From Paraspadella gotoi (lineage: Eukaryota > Chaetognatha): a DNA stretch of 64,000 nucleotides. The DNA lies in assembly GCA_051294375.1 (NCBI GenBank), contig CM119264.1, positions 12,278,263 through 12,342,262 on the forward strand, given 5' to 3'. Position 1 is the stretch's first letter, and each line of letters starts with the position of its first letter. This document shows positions 37,479 to 60,016 of the stretch, piece by piece. The notes below the pieces were generated by a model, which was given only the letters and a program-made list of their open reading frames with translations, was not told where the DNA came from and ran no database searches. The position numbers were made by a program, and so were the translations under genes.

Positions 37479-39988
37479 TTATTGGCTTAGTATATCATGA
37501 TAAAACACCTTTGTCTTGAGAGACTCTTCCAACCCAAGAAACTCCGAAGCCATGAGCCCCTCCAACATCCTACGAATAACGTCGTCGCCGACCCACACGC
37601 GCGTCAACGTCCCAGTTTGATCACTGACCTCCACCACAACGCCGAATTCTAACTCTCCCTTTCGGTCCAAGTGATTACCTAATACGACAGATAATAAAAA
37701 AAAATCGCACCTGCGATTCTTGAATGGAAATAAGCAAAGCCGATTTTTCAGGGAGCGGTACACCATCTCTTCCAACCAATGATCACACAACGCATCTCAA
37801 TCGCGTTATCTCTCACAATACTTACTGGCTACACCTAAACCCGTCTGCCCGCTTCGACGACAATCTAGACACGCTTCGTCTTCTATTCTCCTCAAGCGCT
37901 TCCTGCAATCGACGCAACGTCTCAGGAGATACGCGGTTTCGTCATCGGCGTCGATGGGAAAAGAGGTGAGCATGCCATAGACGACCACGTAAACGGGAGG
38001 GGAGACGATTGCTACGGCGGAATACCAGTCGGGGAGAAGGAAACTGAAAACTCAACTGGAGAGACCGCTAACCTTTTACGTCCTTCGTATCACCTTCTTC
38101 GTGGAGCCTTCTCCGTTTCTCCTCCACTATTCTCCAGACATCCGCCACCTCGACGACGTCCTTCACATCCGCTATATCAACGGCGTGGTCCTCTTGCGCT
38201 GTAAAAGAGGTCAGATCGAGGTCTCGCATCCAGTTGGAGAGACGCCGTGCGGGGGTTGACTCTGGCGAGTGTTGAATCATCGTCCGCGCGTCCGTTTGCG
38301 CCACGACACATTTTCGATAATCGTCGTTGATGATCTTGACATTCTGCAAAGGTCATAGTCGCAGTAAATATTTCATAAATACAATAAAAGCGAGTTATAT
38401 CGCCCCATGAAAAGTAAAAATTTGCCTGAAAATAAGCTACGGATCTAACTGGCCAATAGCGGAACAGTTGAATTTCCTCCCGGTTCCAAGTTTTAATCTC
38501 AAAATGCGTACAAGTTTCGTCTGCGACTCTCAAGGTCGCCGTCGAACGACGACCGTATTTCGTCTCAACGGTTCGACTCCCGGAGAAACTCTGGGACGAG
38601 GATAAAGTATAACGGAAAAGTATGTATTGAAGAGAAAGTGAATATTGAAATTAGGGTTAAGCAACAAAAAAATACTCACACCTTTATCCCAACTAACAGG
38701 TTAGCCCTGGATCCCTTGGTCGCATGGGCCAGACTTTCGAGGCTATCGACATTAAATACGTTTTTCAATGGCATACGCAGCAGCGACGCCAGGGTAGAGA
38801 GTTCGCGTCCCAAGTAGTACGTCACTGAACCCGTGGACTCGATCAACGATAACTGGAGGAATGGAAAAGTTGGAAAAAATAAAACCAGGAACATTGAATT
38901 CAATTACAAATACAAAGCGACAAAGAAGATCCCATTTCATTACCGCACAAGGGTATGGACAAAAAGGGCCGAATTTCTCCTGTTCCTCGGTGAGTTTCCT
39001 TAACTTAGCTCCCCGGATCTCCACCGCGTCCCCAATGGCGAAAGCCTTGGATATTTATCGGAACGAGTTGATTATCATTATGATTAAATATACCACATAA
39101 ATACGTCATATATAATACATAATACGTTTTTTTTCCACCTGTAAGTTTTAACAAACTAAGTTTCACACCTCAGCCGTTCGTTGGACCCATTGCTCTTCGC
39201 CCCAACATGTGGCGTTAATCCAGTCTTTTGGAGAATCACGTACGGTAAATGCCAGACGCCATCTCTCGCCGCAATGGGCTATAACATTTCAAAGTAACAG
39301 ACTAAAACTTATCATTTCAAAATTTTTTAGATGTAAGAAAATATATTTTTGGGCATATTAAAAGAGGTTATATTGTGGCCCCGCCTCACATCCAGCTTCA
39401 TGTGGGTTGGAAGCCCCCAAAGCCAACAGTGAGATGCCCGATCCCAATGGGCATCACAGGCAACCTGGCTGTTGCCATAATATTACATAATCAAGATGAG
39501 AGTGCCTAAGTTAAAAGATGTCTGATGATTTAATGGTAAAGGATTCGAAGGTAAATCAGTTTCATTGTGCATACATATTATTAATAAAAAACGTTAAATT
39601 ATTTTTTTCGGATATAAACATTGAACCCAATTGGGTGCCATGAAAAATTGACTGGCCTTTACTAATGAAAGCCCTCGGTTCCTGTTTGGCAATGACGACC
39701 CCGATGACTTCGTAATCAGTGACTCCCTTCGACGTCGACGAAGCTTCGCAACTAATTTCGCGAATAAAGCGACGCATGACTGGGGCTGAGGAAGGGCGGT
39801 GGGAAGTGTATCGGGTTGCGGCGGCCCAAGGAGGCTTCAAACTCCTTTCATAGGAAAGAAAATAGTTATCAAAAACCTCTGTCTACTGACCGTTCCGCAT
39901 TTAAATTATCTCTTCGAGGATTGTACCTTCTGGCTTCAGAATCGTTATCACCTTCTGCCCACAAGTCAAATTCTTCCGTGTCGTCCAT
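37479..39988 (-). CDS. MEIOB: MEIOB: meiosis-specific protein with OB folds
   Basis: Single-strand-DNA-binding partner of SPATA22 and RPA, needed for meiotic recombination in other animals. Nine exons on the minus strand: 39988-39927, 39844-39663, 39278-39169, 39045-38944, 38852-38682, 38590-38426, 38343-38073, 38011-37835 and 37678-37479. This gives 479 residues, close to the human protein (about 440-470). Landmarks versus human MEIOB are YEVIGVVIAK, FTVRDSPKDWINATCWG, FAIGDAVEI, NDDYRKCVVA, a zinc-ribbon-like C-x2-C...C-x2-C (CVDCRKRLRRIEDEACLDC) and VVVEVSDQTGTLTRVWVGD. The N-terminal 60 residues are acidic and unconserved. The intron after 38426 starts with GC, and that junction is fixed by homology (VAYFQ joined to NVKIINDDYRK). 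The HORMAD gene lies just upstream on the same strand. Confidence 0.93.
39378..39482 (+). repeat. tRNA-like SINE, family B, copy 2 (MEIOB intron 2)
   Basis: Shares GGTTGGAA.CCC, AAAGCCAACAGTGA, AATGGGCATCACAGGCAACC and the order of parts with copy 1 at 34513-34632. Confidence 0.6.
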
Positions 39989-40580
39989 CGCAGTGTCAAA
40001 ATTAAACAAGTACTGACGATAAACGGAACGAGCATGGTATACTTATCACTCATGTATATTGAATATTAGTGAAAATAAAGGAATCATTAAAAAAAAGACA
40101 TTTGATTGAAAGAAAAAGGGGAAAAATTAACAAGATTAAGTGAATTAGTAACTTCAAGTGTAATGCAATAATTAAGACTTTTGTTTTCGAAGTGGATTCC
40201 AAAAGAAAAGAAAAGAAAAGAAAAGAAAAGAAAAGAAAGAAGAAGAAAGAAAAGAAAAGAAAAGAAAAGAAAAGAAAAGAAAGAAAAAAAAAGGAAAAAA
40301 AAGAAAGAAGAAAAAAGAAAGAAAAAAAAGAAAAGAAGAAGAAAGAAAAGAAAAAAAGAAAAGAAAAGAAAGAAAAAAAGAAAGAAAAGAAAGAAAAGAA
40401 AGAAAGAAAGAAAAAAAGAAAAAAAAGAAAAAAAGGAAAAAAAGAGAAAAATGAAAAGGAAAAAAGGAAAAGAAAAAAAAGGGAGAGAAAAAGAGATGTC
40501 TATGATCTGAAAGATATGAAACACCAAAGATCAATATAAAACAGTTGAACACTCATTTGCCATTGCAATGGCAAGCAGTT
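39989..40580. other. HORMAD-MEIOB spacer with a purine tract
   Basis: 590 bp between HORMAD's stop and MEIOB's start, both on the minus strand. Half of it is a GAAAA-rich purine tract. No exon was seen. Confidence 0.7.
40196..40490 (+). repeat. (GAAAA)n / GAAA polypurine tract
   Basis: About 295 bp with almost no pyrimidine, irregular GAAAA, GAAA and GAAG units. The open frames in it (Lys/Glu or Phe/Ser-rich) are artefacts. Confidence 0.95.
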
Positions 40581-43417
40581 TCACGCCATCTTCTTTTTCT
40601 TAACGAGCGGTTCGAAAGGCTCCACCAGCGCGGTCTCGATCGACGACATATCCGAGGCCAGTGGGTCTTCGTTGCCTTCGCTGCCATCGAGTCCGTACGC
40701 GCGTTGGAGCGTTTCTACAGACGACGACACAGAAGGGCGTTGACGAGAAAGAAGTCGAGATCGAAGGTTCATCCTAGTAATAAACGACACTTGTCCGTGA
40801 CTCTGCACGTCGCGTTGATGTGTTAAGTACTTTAATAATTATTTACAGAAACTTTTCAACTTGGAATAGGTTATTGTCCTGCGTTTTACGCCTACAGGCG
40901 ATATAACTTGGCTGTGTTGTCAGAGTTTGAGAATAGTCCGACACCTGAAAGAGTGGTGATTCGACTTTACTTCACCGACGCTGACTTTGGCCGCGTCCCC
41001 AGGAAAACTAAGCCCCGTCGTGGCAGGAGAGAAGCCTTTCGGTTGATAAGAAGCAGGGGTGCGATCGTCGTAGTATGTCAACTGCATTTTGAGAAAGCTT
41101 GGCGTCGGCAGAGGGTCGAGATGCTCTACGATGCTTATTAACGCCTTTAGGAACGAAACCGTCGATTGCTTGAGGTCGCTACTGGTCTGAGTCTCCGCCA
41201 CGACGGATGCGTTATGGGAAACGGACACATTGGCTGAGAAAGAGAGAGTATACCATTGTACAGTGTGTCCCAATGGTACTGAGATAACAATGTCAAAGAT
41301 AAGTTCTTACCATTTATGATACTATATTTCGAATTTAATTTTTATCAATTTTTCATTGCAGAATATTCATTTTAAATGAGTCTTCATTTCTCACTTTTTT
41401 AATTTTTAGATAATTTTTTTATTTCAAAATAAATTGGATTAAAAAAATTATATAAAAATTTTTTTTAGATAGATATAAATAATTTAAATTTTAATTTGTA
41501 TAAAATAAGTGCATTAATAAAAAAAACTCGTATTAAAAAAAAATTTTAAAATGTTAAAAATATGCTAATTAATTTTATATTTAAATTTTATTATTTAAAG
41601 TTGTGCGTGATTGAATCATTATCCAAAACAACAATGGTTGCTATTTATTCAATAAATTATTATTAAATCAATTAAAAAAATAATATGAACATTGAACAAG
41701 GTAAGTAGATAATTTTAAAAATAATGATTACTGCATTATAAATGCTCTTTAGCTACAAATATGAAGTAGTTACTTACTGTCCTACATCTAAAGAAAAGAT
41801 TTAAAATATTTTATAATCAATATTATANNNNNNNNNNAGTGCATTAATAAAAAAAACTCGTATTAAAAAAAAATTTTAAAATGTTAAAAATATGCTAATT
41901 AATTTTATATTTAAATTTTATTATTTAAAGTTGTGCGTGATTGAATCATTATCCAAAACAACAATGGTTGCTATTTATTCAATAAATTATTATTAAATCA
42001 ATTAAAAAAATAATATGAACATTGAACAAGGTAAGTAGATAATTTTAAAAATAATGATTACTGCATTATAAATGCTCTTTAGCTACAAATATGAAGTAGT
42101 TACTTACTGTCCTACATCTAAAGAAAAGATTTAAAATATTTTATAATCAATATTATAAAAAATATTTGATAAATATTAAAAAATATAAAATTTTTTAAAA
42201 AAAATCACTGAAATTTTTTTTGACCAATTGCTTTAAGTAATAACTAAAGGAGTTTGCTTAGTTATATTTTTAAAATTTTGGTATCCTATAAAATGGTCCA
42301 TACGTATGCGCATATTCATTATAATAAATTAAAGTTTTTCTATCTGGTATAGCAGTAAGCTTTTCTTAACACACAGTATCATTGGGACACACTGTAGTTG
42401 GCGATAAAAATTCAAAAAACCCATCAAACGAACCGACATAAATGGATCAGGGTACTTTTCAATTCGGTACACATTCACTCCAATTTACCCGCATACCTTC
42501 GTTCTTGGTATAAGAAATTCTGAAAATATATGCTTCCATAACGCTCTGAGGATCGTTTTCCACTTCGTAAAACCACACTGTCACCGTCTTCAAGTATTTA
42601 TTTTCCAAAGCGTCAAAGCATCCATTTACGAAATCAATCAACCGAGTCGATGCTGCCGTCGAGTCTTTACTCTTTCGGATTATCTTCAGGTGGAGGTCGC
42701 CCATATACCTGGGTAATGCAGTTATAAATTGTGTGGAAACATTGACGGTTGTTCTATTTGCAATCGACGCGACAGGCTTAGTTTGACAATTTGATACTTT
42801 TCGCGGGTATACTAGTATCGGTACTGCGGTTTATTGCGACATTACCTATCAGCAAAGTCGGACTCAGGAAAAACTGCTCTGAGATACGCGATATTTGAGA
42901 GGGCGACGGCGAGAAATTTTTTCACGAAGGAGGTAGAATATGTTTGCTTGCTCACAATGAACGACGAGTTAAGGAACACTTGCGCAAAGGCGCTTAAAAC
43001 GAACAGTAAATATCCCGTTTTCTTTCACGTTTCAATATACTACAAATGCGATCAACCCAAAAAAGCAATATTATTACACCACGGCAACCTGTCCGGGGAC
43101 TGTTTAGATTTTATCACCATCACACTGTTCTTAAACACCGCAGCATACTGTAATGCTCGGCCCCTGACAGGACGATAATATCAGATTCGTCATGCCTAAT
43201 CAAAATGATTTAATTATGAATGATACTTGTAGGGTCTCAACTAAACGGTTTGAATATATTGTTTTCCCATTGCACTATTATGCTTTATGTAGCTTATGTA
43301 TGTACTATGTAACATCTTTTCTGTTCTAAAAGAAAAATGTTGAAAACGGAATATTTACGCTTCATCTGGCACCACCAAATTGGTAGACTTTTGAGACAAT
43401 GACGTGGACGACATCAT
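40581..43417 (-). CDS. HORMA-domain meiotic axis protein (HORMAD1/2-like)
   Basis: Chromosome-axis protein that promotes double-strand breaks and homolog bias in meiosis. Five exons on the minus strand: 43417-43359, 42950-42846, 42708-42473, 41233-40945 and 40773-40581, giving about 293 residues. The HORMA domain covers about residues 20-225. Landmarks against human HORMAD1 are FLAVALSNIAYLRAVFPESD, DLHLKIIRKSKD, LIDFVNGCFDALENKYLKTV, YIFRISYTKNEG, PSFLKMQLTYYDDRTPASYQ and KVSVGEV. The short Ser-rich, acidic tail ends in KKKKMA and may carry a closure motif, but none was recognised. The donor of exon 3 could be 42473 or 42479. The exon-5 acceptor (ACTAG at 40774) was chosen because it alone keeps phase with a good pyrimidine stretch. 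Intron 3 holds an assembly gap with a 320-bp duplication. The gene lies 432 bp from the CRMP stop. Confidence 0.92.
41508..42157 (+). other. Assembly gap (10 N at 41828-41837) with 320-bp duplicated flanks
   Basis: Bases 41508-41827 and 41838-42157 read identically on either side of the Ns, so this is almost certainly one locus represented twice by unmerged contig ends. It lies in HORMAD intron 3 and makes that intron look about 330 bp too long. Confidence 0.93.
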
Positions 43418-43849
43418 GGATTTTATTCGTTGAACTACAGCTAAATTTTGAAGTGCAAATAAATAGGTCAATTTAGAGTGTTAACACAAAGGCAAATGAA
43501 TTTAAAACTTCCAGACATGATCTGCAAATACAAAACAGAATAGCTGCAGAAAAACGAAGTAAGATAAAAACGAACCATATCTACGTTACTGAATTTAACT
43601 AACTTTATTAAAGTAAGTAACTTTGAAGCGAATGTGTATGGCAGAAATAATAAAAACAATTTAAAATTTAATATTATCAAATATTGTTACAATTTTTTTA
43701 AAAACATAAAAAGAACAGAAAAGTAACAGATTAAAGCAAAGTAAATTCAATCTATTAAAATTAATTTGTTGATACTTTTGTAAAGCATACTTTTTGTAGG
43801 CTACTTGGATTGAAAAGTAAAAACTTATCAGCTACACGACTGACCCTAT

Positions 43850-53965
<10,116 letters not shown>

Positions 53966-56900
53966 TTGACAAATTTGTCTGAATGATTAGTTTGTTTTTT
54001 TATTTTTTTTTAAGAAAACTTTTTTATGAGTTCACATTACACAGGAACACCGATTTTTTTTCAGAATTTAAGAATCCACCATCCTGTCGCTTATTGCTCT
54101 GCTCGTTTCTACCTAAAATAAATAGATAAACTTTTCAAATTTAAAATTTTATATGAAAATTTGCAAATTACTTGTTTCACTATTTTTTAAAACTATACAC
54201 TGTATAGTATATATATAGTAAAGTATACAGGATGTAAACTTGAGTAGAGTAAAATATAATATATTTGTAATAATATTATAATTATTATAAAAATATTTTT
54301 TTAAACTTAATAAAGATTTAGATTCTTCATAAAAAGGTAAATCAAAAATATAAAACATGTTATCAAAAATTCTGTCATGTTCAACATTTAAAATATTTGT
54401 AATAAAAACTTATATATGCTGAAATGTTTTAATCATTTTTTGCGGTTTACACATTAAAATATATAACATTTTATAAGTTTTAGTTTTATGAGAAATCCAA
54501 ATTGTTTTTAAAAATACCAAAAAAATTTTTGGAAGACATTTTAATATTTTAGTACAACGATTTTTATTAGTAACAGAAACGTACACGTTTCGGCTTAAAA
54601 AGATTAAAAGTTAAATAAAGGTTAATAATATTAAAAATTTTAATGTTAAATATGTTTAAATATAAAAAAATTTAAAAAATCATTATCGTTATCATTTTAT
54701 AAATTAATAGTTTTTAAATTATTAAAATAACCTACATTTAACATTTTAAGCTTTATCAGAATCAAATAAAAAAATAAAATTTATTAAAAAAAATTTAATA
54801 TTATATAATAATTTGATAATATAAAATAACATCTATGCGTTTAACTATAAGATAACTCTTAATTTTTTTTTATTTTCATGATTTTTAATGAACATTGAAC
54901 AATAATATTTATACCGGACTTCTATTATTTTATAACCTGTTCCGCCTTAATCGCTCAATCTTTTCATCACTCCATCCTAATGTTAACGGTACACAGTTCA
55001 AACTTCAAGGCGCGGTGAAAATTAAATTTATTGAGAATTGAGTTTTTTTGGTTTTTTTAAAGAAATAACAGACAGGCAACTCAAAATGACATAACCGACA
55101 AAGATTGCGATCCATGAAAAATTTCAATTTTCCATATAGAATAGTACGAGTCATTACGATTAAATACCACACGTTAATTTGTTGTTTGTTAAAGCTTTTG
55201 ATAATGTTCCGAACAGCCGTGAAAAAACAACAGCAGTGGCGGATATTGAGGCAGGATGTAGCCACAGCGTTGAGTCATCAGTTTGGGAATTGGAGAAGGA
55301 CGGACGCAATGGAAAAAAAAAATGAGCAGAGGATGGAAAATCGCTGAGGGGAAAGGGGGGAGGCGACGACTCGTTTCAAGACGACATTGCCGATTGCGAT
55401 TTGAATTGTGATTGACCAGGAGCGGTCTTATTGCAAGAGATTCAGGTCCCTACGATTAAAAAACAAGGAAATATCATCAAACCATAAAAGCCTTCATAGC
55501 GAATATCATATATAATTTATCAAATCATTAGAGTTTAAATTTTGTCTGTATAACCGTTGTTGTAGATCTATAAAACCATGATCAAATTTAATAAAATTCT
55601 ATGAAAATTAAATACGTATGTTAGTCGAAATAGATAAGAGTTCAATAGGTGAATAGGACAACGTCACGGGGTGTGCTGCTCCTTTGTTTGAACCTTCATG
55701 ATGCAACAAATCTTGCGATTGCAACCAATAAATTTTCCTTCCATGTTTTCGAAATATCTTGATTTGAATATGATAATTGGGTTCTGTTTAAGTAACGTAC
55801 CTAAATAATTTTTTTCCCCTTAATAATTGTCTTAACCGTATTAAACTTGGATTATTAGGTGGCTATCGCGAGCGAAATTCTGAAGCTAGCTTTCTTTTCT
55901 CTTAATAGACTTGTTCAATCATTTCAACTAATTGCCATACTTAAGCCTGAAGTTAAGGAGAAAAAATCGACGAGTGAGTTAAAAAGTTTTATGCATAATC
56001 GAGGGAAAAGTCAAGGAGAAAAAAATCGATTTATAATTATTATTATAGTTTAGCATTAACACCGAAGGGATTTCCCTTCTAGTTTTATAGAAATATAAAT
56101 ATTACTCGTGCAGTAATATTTAATGAACTCGGATTAAGCAAAAGCCAAAAAAAAACTTCATAAAAAAAAAACGTGTAATAATTATATGTTATTTTACTCG
56201 TGTGTTATTACTCGGCATCTAGGGGTGTAATCTCTTTTTCTCAACAGACAAACAACTGCGCTGAAGATTGTAATTAAGTATAAGTGACTTGCTCTCTTGC
56301 ATCCAGAGCATTGGGGGTTAAATTAGGGGAACATAAATTTTTAGAAAGGTGGATTCTCAGTGAAAATTCCTTTTAAAATGTTTTTTTTACTATTAAGGGA
56401 GGTGTAAAATAAATGAAGCAAAAAGGAGAAGCAAAACTACGGAATGACTATTAAATAAATTGAAAAAAAATTTTTTACCGATTTGATTATAGTAAAATTT
56501 TTAATGTTTCATAAATTTAAAAAGAGTCAATGGTAAATATAATTTAGAATTCGTTCCCAAACCTTCAAAATTTCAAAATGTCAATCTGAAAATCATTGTA
56601 ACAAGCTGATGCATGATGGCGATTTCTTTTTTTTCTGAAACTCATACATAATCATTAGTATGTCGATTGCGTAGTTTGCGCGTCTGTAAGTTTAATGACG
56701 ATTATTTAAATTTAAATCAAAAAGGGGCGGGGAATTAATGAGCTCACATTCGCTTTGGCTTTTTATCCTCTCGGTTATGAAAAAATTTCAACATAAGAAC
56801 AAAAATAACTTGGCGAGCTGCGGATGGACCCAGTTTTGGTTCAGTTTCCCTAAAAATTATTAAGAATATTGAAAACGTCTTCATTCTTTCGTGGTAGGGT

Positions 56901-57139
56901 GAAAAGAAAAACGAAAACTGGATCTTTGTCCTTTTATCGCCAAATCAAATAAAAGAACGCATTCGACCGCCCAACTTTTTTCAAAAAGGGGGGGGGGAAA
57001 CGAGGGAGTTTTGACTTTGGAGGGGGGGACAGAAAATTGCGGCGGCGATCGCCATTGTAAAGTCATCGACAACGACACGAGACTCGTAAACGAGGAAAGG
57101 GAGACATCTTCGACGTAACCCAATTAAATTATCGACGAT
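53966..57139. other. Spacer between SIAH's 3' end and CRMP's first exon
   Basis: 3.2 kb of very AT-rich sequence, presumably with the CRMP promoter at its left end. It contains one GAAAC-hairpin repeat (54547-54596). Small open frames at about 54.2, 55.1, 55.9 and 56.9 kb lack exon features. Confidence 0.55.
54547..54596 (-). repeat. GAAAC-hairpin repeat, family C, copy 3 (partial)
   Basis: The reverse complement has AAGCCGAAACGTGTACG and AATAAAAATCGTTGTACTA, matching the right half of the other copies. Confidence 0.55.
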
Positions 57140-59506
57140 TCAAATAACGACTCGAGAGATGGTGACGTTGATACCGAGATTTCCGTTGTCGGCGAAAAGT
57201 TGCGCGATTCCCGTGTCGAAGACGAGGCAGTCGCTCTGTGATGGAAAGGGTGAGGTACCAAAAAAAATGAGAATACGGATTCGGAACGAATGGGAGTGGC
57301 GGAGTGGAGTGGCGCCGGTGGCGGACAAAATTAACAGTAACTCGCTAAAACTCGCCTGCATAATTGCTGACTGGACTCCCTCGTGAATCGAACGTGGCGT
57401 CGCTTCCCACGACAGCCGACGATGATGCCCGTTCAGTTCCAGCCTGTGACAAAATAAATAAAATGAAAAGAAATAAAATATTTTTTTTTTAATCTCACTT
57501 CACCTGTAGGCGAAGTTTTCGGCCTGCTTTCTCGTTCCTATCAGTTGCACAATGGCAAAGAACTGCTGATGGCCGTCGATCTTTTCCTGCTTCTCGAGGA
57601 CGAGCATAAAGTGGTGGCCAAAACACGACTGCATCATGACCCAGTCCACGGCGCCGGGAAGGTTGATATCCGTCGCCAGGAAAACTATGTCCTCGCCTTA
57701 ACAGGGTAAATTATGGAGGGGTATGGAATTAGGCGATAAAGGGAAAAGAATCAAGAGTAGTTAAGCATTATGGGTAAATTTTACTTTCGCCGACCGCGGT
57801 TTTGGCGGGTTTTGAAAAATTACTTAAAAATATTTATTTTTAAAAATAAATTTAAACAAAATATTACTTAATTACCCTAACCCTAAACCCTTTCAACCCC
57901 AACCACCCCTAACCCTAAACCACCCCTAAACTACCCTTAACCCTAACCCCCTTCCTAACCCCGGTCGGCGAAAGTAAAAGTAACCCAGCATTACTCTCGG
58001 GCTAGTATACTAAATTTTCCAGCTTTTAACAATGATGATCCTCTTACATGACTGGCAAAAAAGGGCTCCAAAATTTTTCAAACAGGACGCCGCAAAAATT
58101 ACAAAAAAAAGTACGCTTTCAAGATTACGACGAACTTACCCTGCAGAGTTGTAATGCTCTTGTGCGCCGTCATGAGGTGAACCATGACCTGTTCTAAACT
58201 CCCCTGCCACTTGCAAGAGGCACCGGGGCAGGGGCACGAGTACGGACGATATTCGCAGGCTTCTTCATGTTCTTGTTTGTCGTGATGAAGAAGTGTGACC
58301 TAAATAAATCAAAGTTTAAACTAACGAAGGTGTTTTGTTCCAATTTCATTCTTCCCAATATTAAATAAAAGAATATCAAATTTTTACCCTCATGCACTCA
58401 CCGAGCAACCGCTGGAGGCGTATTTGCAGGGAAACATGACAGTGGAGGCCACCTTCTCCATAGCGAGATTGCGAATGTTGCCGAGCGGACCGCGACACGT
58501 CGGACAGCACTGGAGTTTGGGTCGACACTGGGAACACACGATGTGGCCCGACTGACATTGCAGGATTGGCGGCAACGCGTAGTCGAAGCAGACCGGACAT
58601 TCAAAGAGTGATGCTAAGTCTGTAAAATCGCGATTGGGTAGGGTTGAAAAATGAGTTGTAATAAGGAAAACCTTTAGTGTGTAAGACTTTTCGAGACAAA
58701 GAGTCCAGGACAAATTATAGTTAAATTAAACCTGATATTGCATGGCCACTTTTACGTAAATATCGTTTTATTATTTATTTTTTTATTTATTTTTTATTTC
58801 CAATTTACTACGAATTTTTTTTTTTATTAAACGAGTAGTACCTCCACTTTTTCCATAAAGCTATAAATTTGTTTAAGCAATGACCACTTAGTATGGCAAG
58901 ATTTGTGAACCTATAAGGACACGTTTTTTGGCCAAGGCATGTCAGCCAGCTTCCAAATTCTGGAATGAATCTTAGGCCATTGAAACTGAAAATGCGATTT
59001 TTTTCCTTGGTCGGTTAAAGAACCTATACTGTGTATACACTGATGCTGGAAAACGACGAATTTTTGAATGTAATTAGGATTCAATTTCAAAATTAATGAT
59101 ATGAACTTTACCAGTAGTGGTGGATCCTCCATGACCAGCAGCCCCTCCTGCCGTCGCCCCCGCTGTCCCGCCAGTTAAAACCGCTGCGGCGGCCGAGGCT
59201 TCGGCGCCGGTGGCGGGTGCGTGTACCCGTGTCACCGACGCCGAAGGCTTGCCTAAATAAAAAAAAATATGGATAGTTCTCAATCAATTTACAAGGAAAA
59301 ATACGTCATTGCAGATCACGATTTATATATGTCGCTCACTAAAGTATTGCACTCCTTTTACATCACTACTAAAATCGTATATAAACTGTGTTATTCATTT
59401 GGTGACAGTTTTTACCTGTAGCATTCGTTCTTCCGGACATCAGGCTGAAGGAGGAAGGGAACGAGTGGGAGTTCGGAGTAACGCCCGCTTTCAATCGGTT
59501 GAGCAT
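57140..59506 (-). CDS. SIAH: SIAH (seven in absentia) E3 ubiquitin ligase
   Basis: RING E3 that targets signalling and transcription proteins for proteasomal destruction. Seven exons, minus: 59506-59416, 59252-59112, 58619-58402, 58299-58140, 57696-57504, 57443-57356 and 57235-57140, giving 328 residues (human SIAH1 has 282). The extra length is an Ala/Gly/Thr-rich N-terminal segment encoded by exon 2. The C3HC4 RING begins [13 protein letters not shown] and contains [11 protein letters not shown] and [10 protein letters not shown]. Two SIAH zinc fingers follow ([18 protein letters not shown]...HLMTAH). The substrate-binding domain ends [13 protein letters not shown] and [10 protein letters not shown]. 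The intron after 57356 starts with GC (CAG|GCGAGT), fixed by homology (AIMQ joined to SDCLVFD). Intron 4 carries a complete TIR element. The divergent intergenic region upstream leads to RAD23. Confidence 0.97.
57772..57986 (+). mobile_element. Complete family D TIR element in SIAH intron
   Basis: 215 bp with termini GGGTAAATTTTACTTTCGCC and, on the other strand, GGGTTACTTTTACTTTCGCC, both continuing GACCG. It is flanked by the direct repeat AGCATTA (left copy ends at 57770, right copy starts at 57987). The interior is AT-rich, then a run of ACCCTAA/AACCCT-like units resembling animal telomere repeats. It encodes no protein. A 6-8 bp target duplication plus TIRs suggests a non-autonomous DNA transposon, possibly hAT-related. 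Confidence 0.8.
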
Positions 59507-60016
59507 TGATATTTCCTGATATAATTTAAAACCAATAATTTTAAAAAATTAAAAAGAATTATTAAATTTTGTTCATTCCTCTAGAAAACATTTCTACCGC
59601 GAAACCAAGTTATGACTAAATCTTAATAGTTACCAGAAAAATGTTAAAAAAAAAAAATCAACAAGGTATTTTTTGCTGTTTCAATCCAAATAAATATCGC
59701 GTGCTTAAATCATTTTGGATCAGGGAACCAGCGAGAAGGGTTTGCTTACGCTTTCTCAACGAAATCGAAACAGAGAAAAAGGGCACGAACGTACACCAAG
59801 GGGCACGCAAATAAGAACTGAAAACACGTAATAATGCCAAAATGTTTCGAACTGATTTCGAACTGAGTACTACTGAGGGAGCTGCGATGTAAACACTAAA
59901 CTTAATACATGATACAGTTAATTATACATATTACACGTCGAGGGTTCTTTACTGGAGGTCCAGCTCTTTTGGGACTAACTTCAAGTGCTTACTGCACAAA
60001 AACGGTTAACGATAGA

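Noticed and set aside
40087-40552. Long Phe/Ser- or Lys/Glu-rich frames on both strands
   Set aside because: Produced by the GAAAA polypurine tract; no complexity, no splice sites, no homology.
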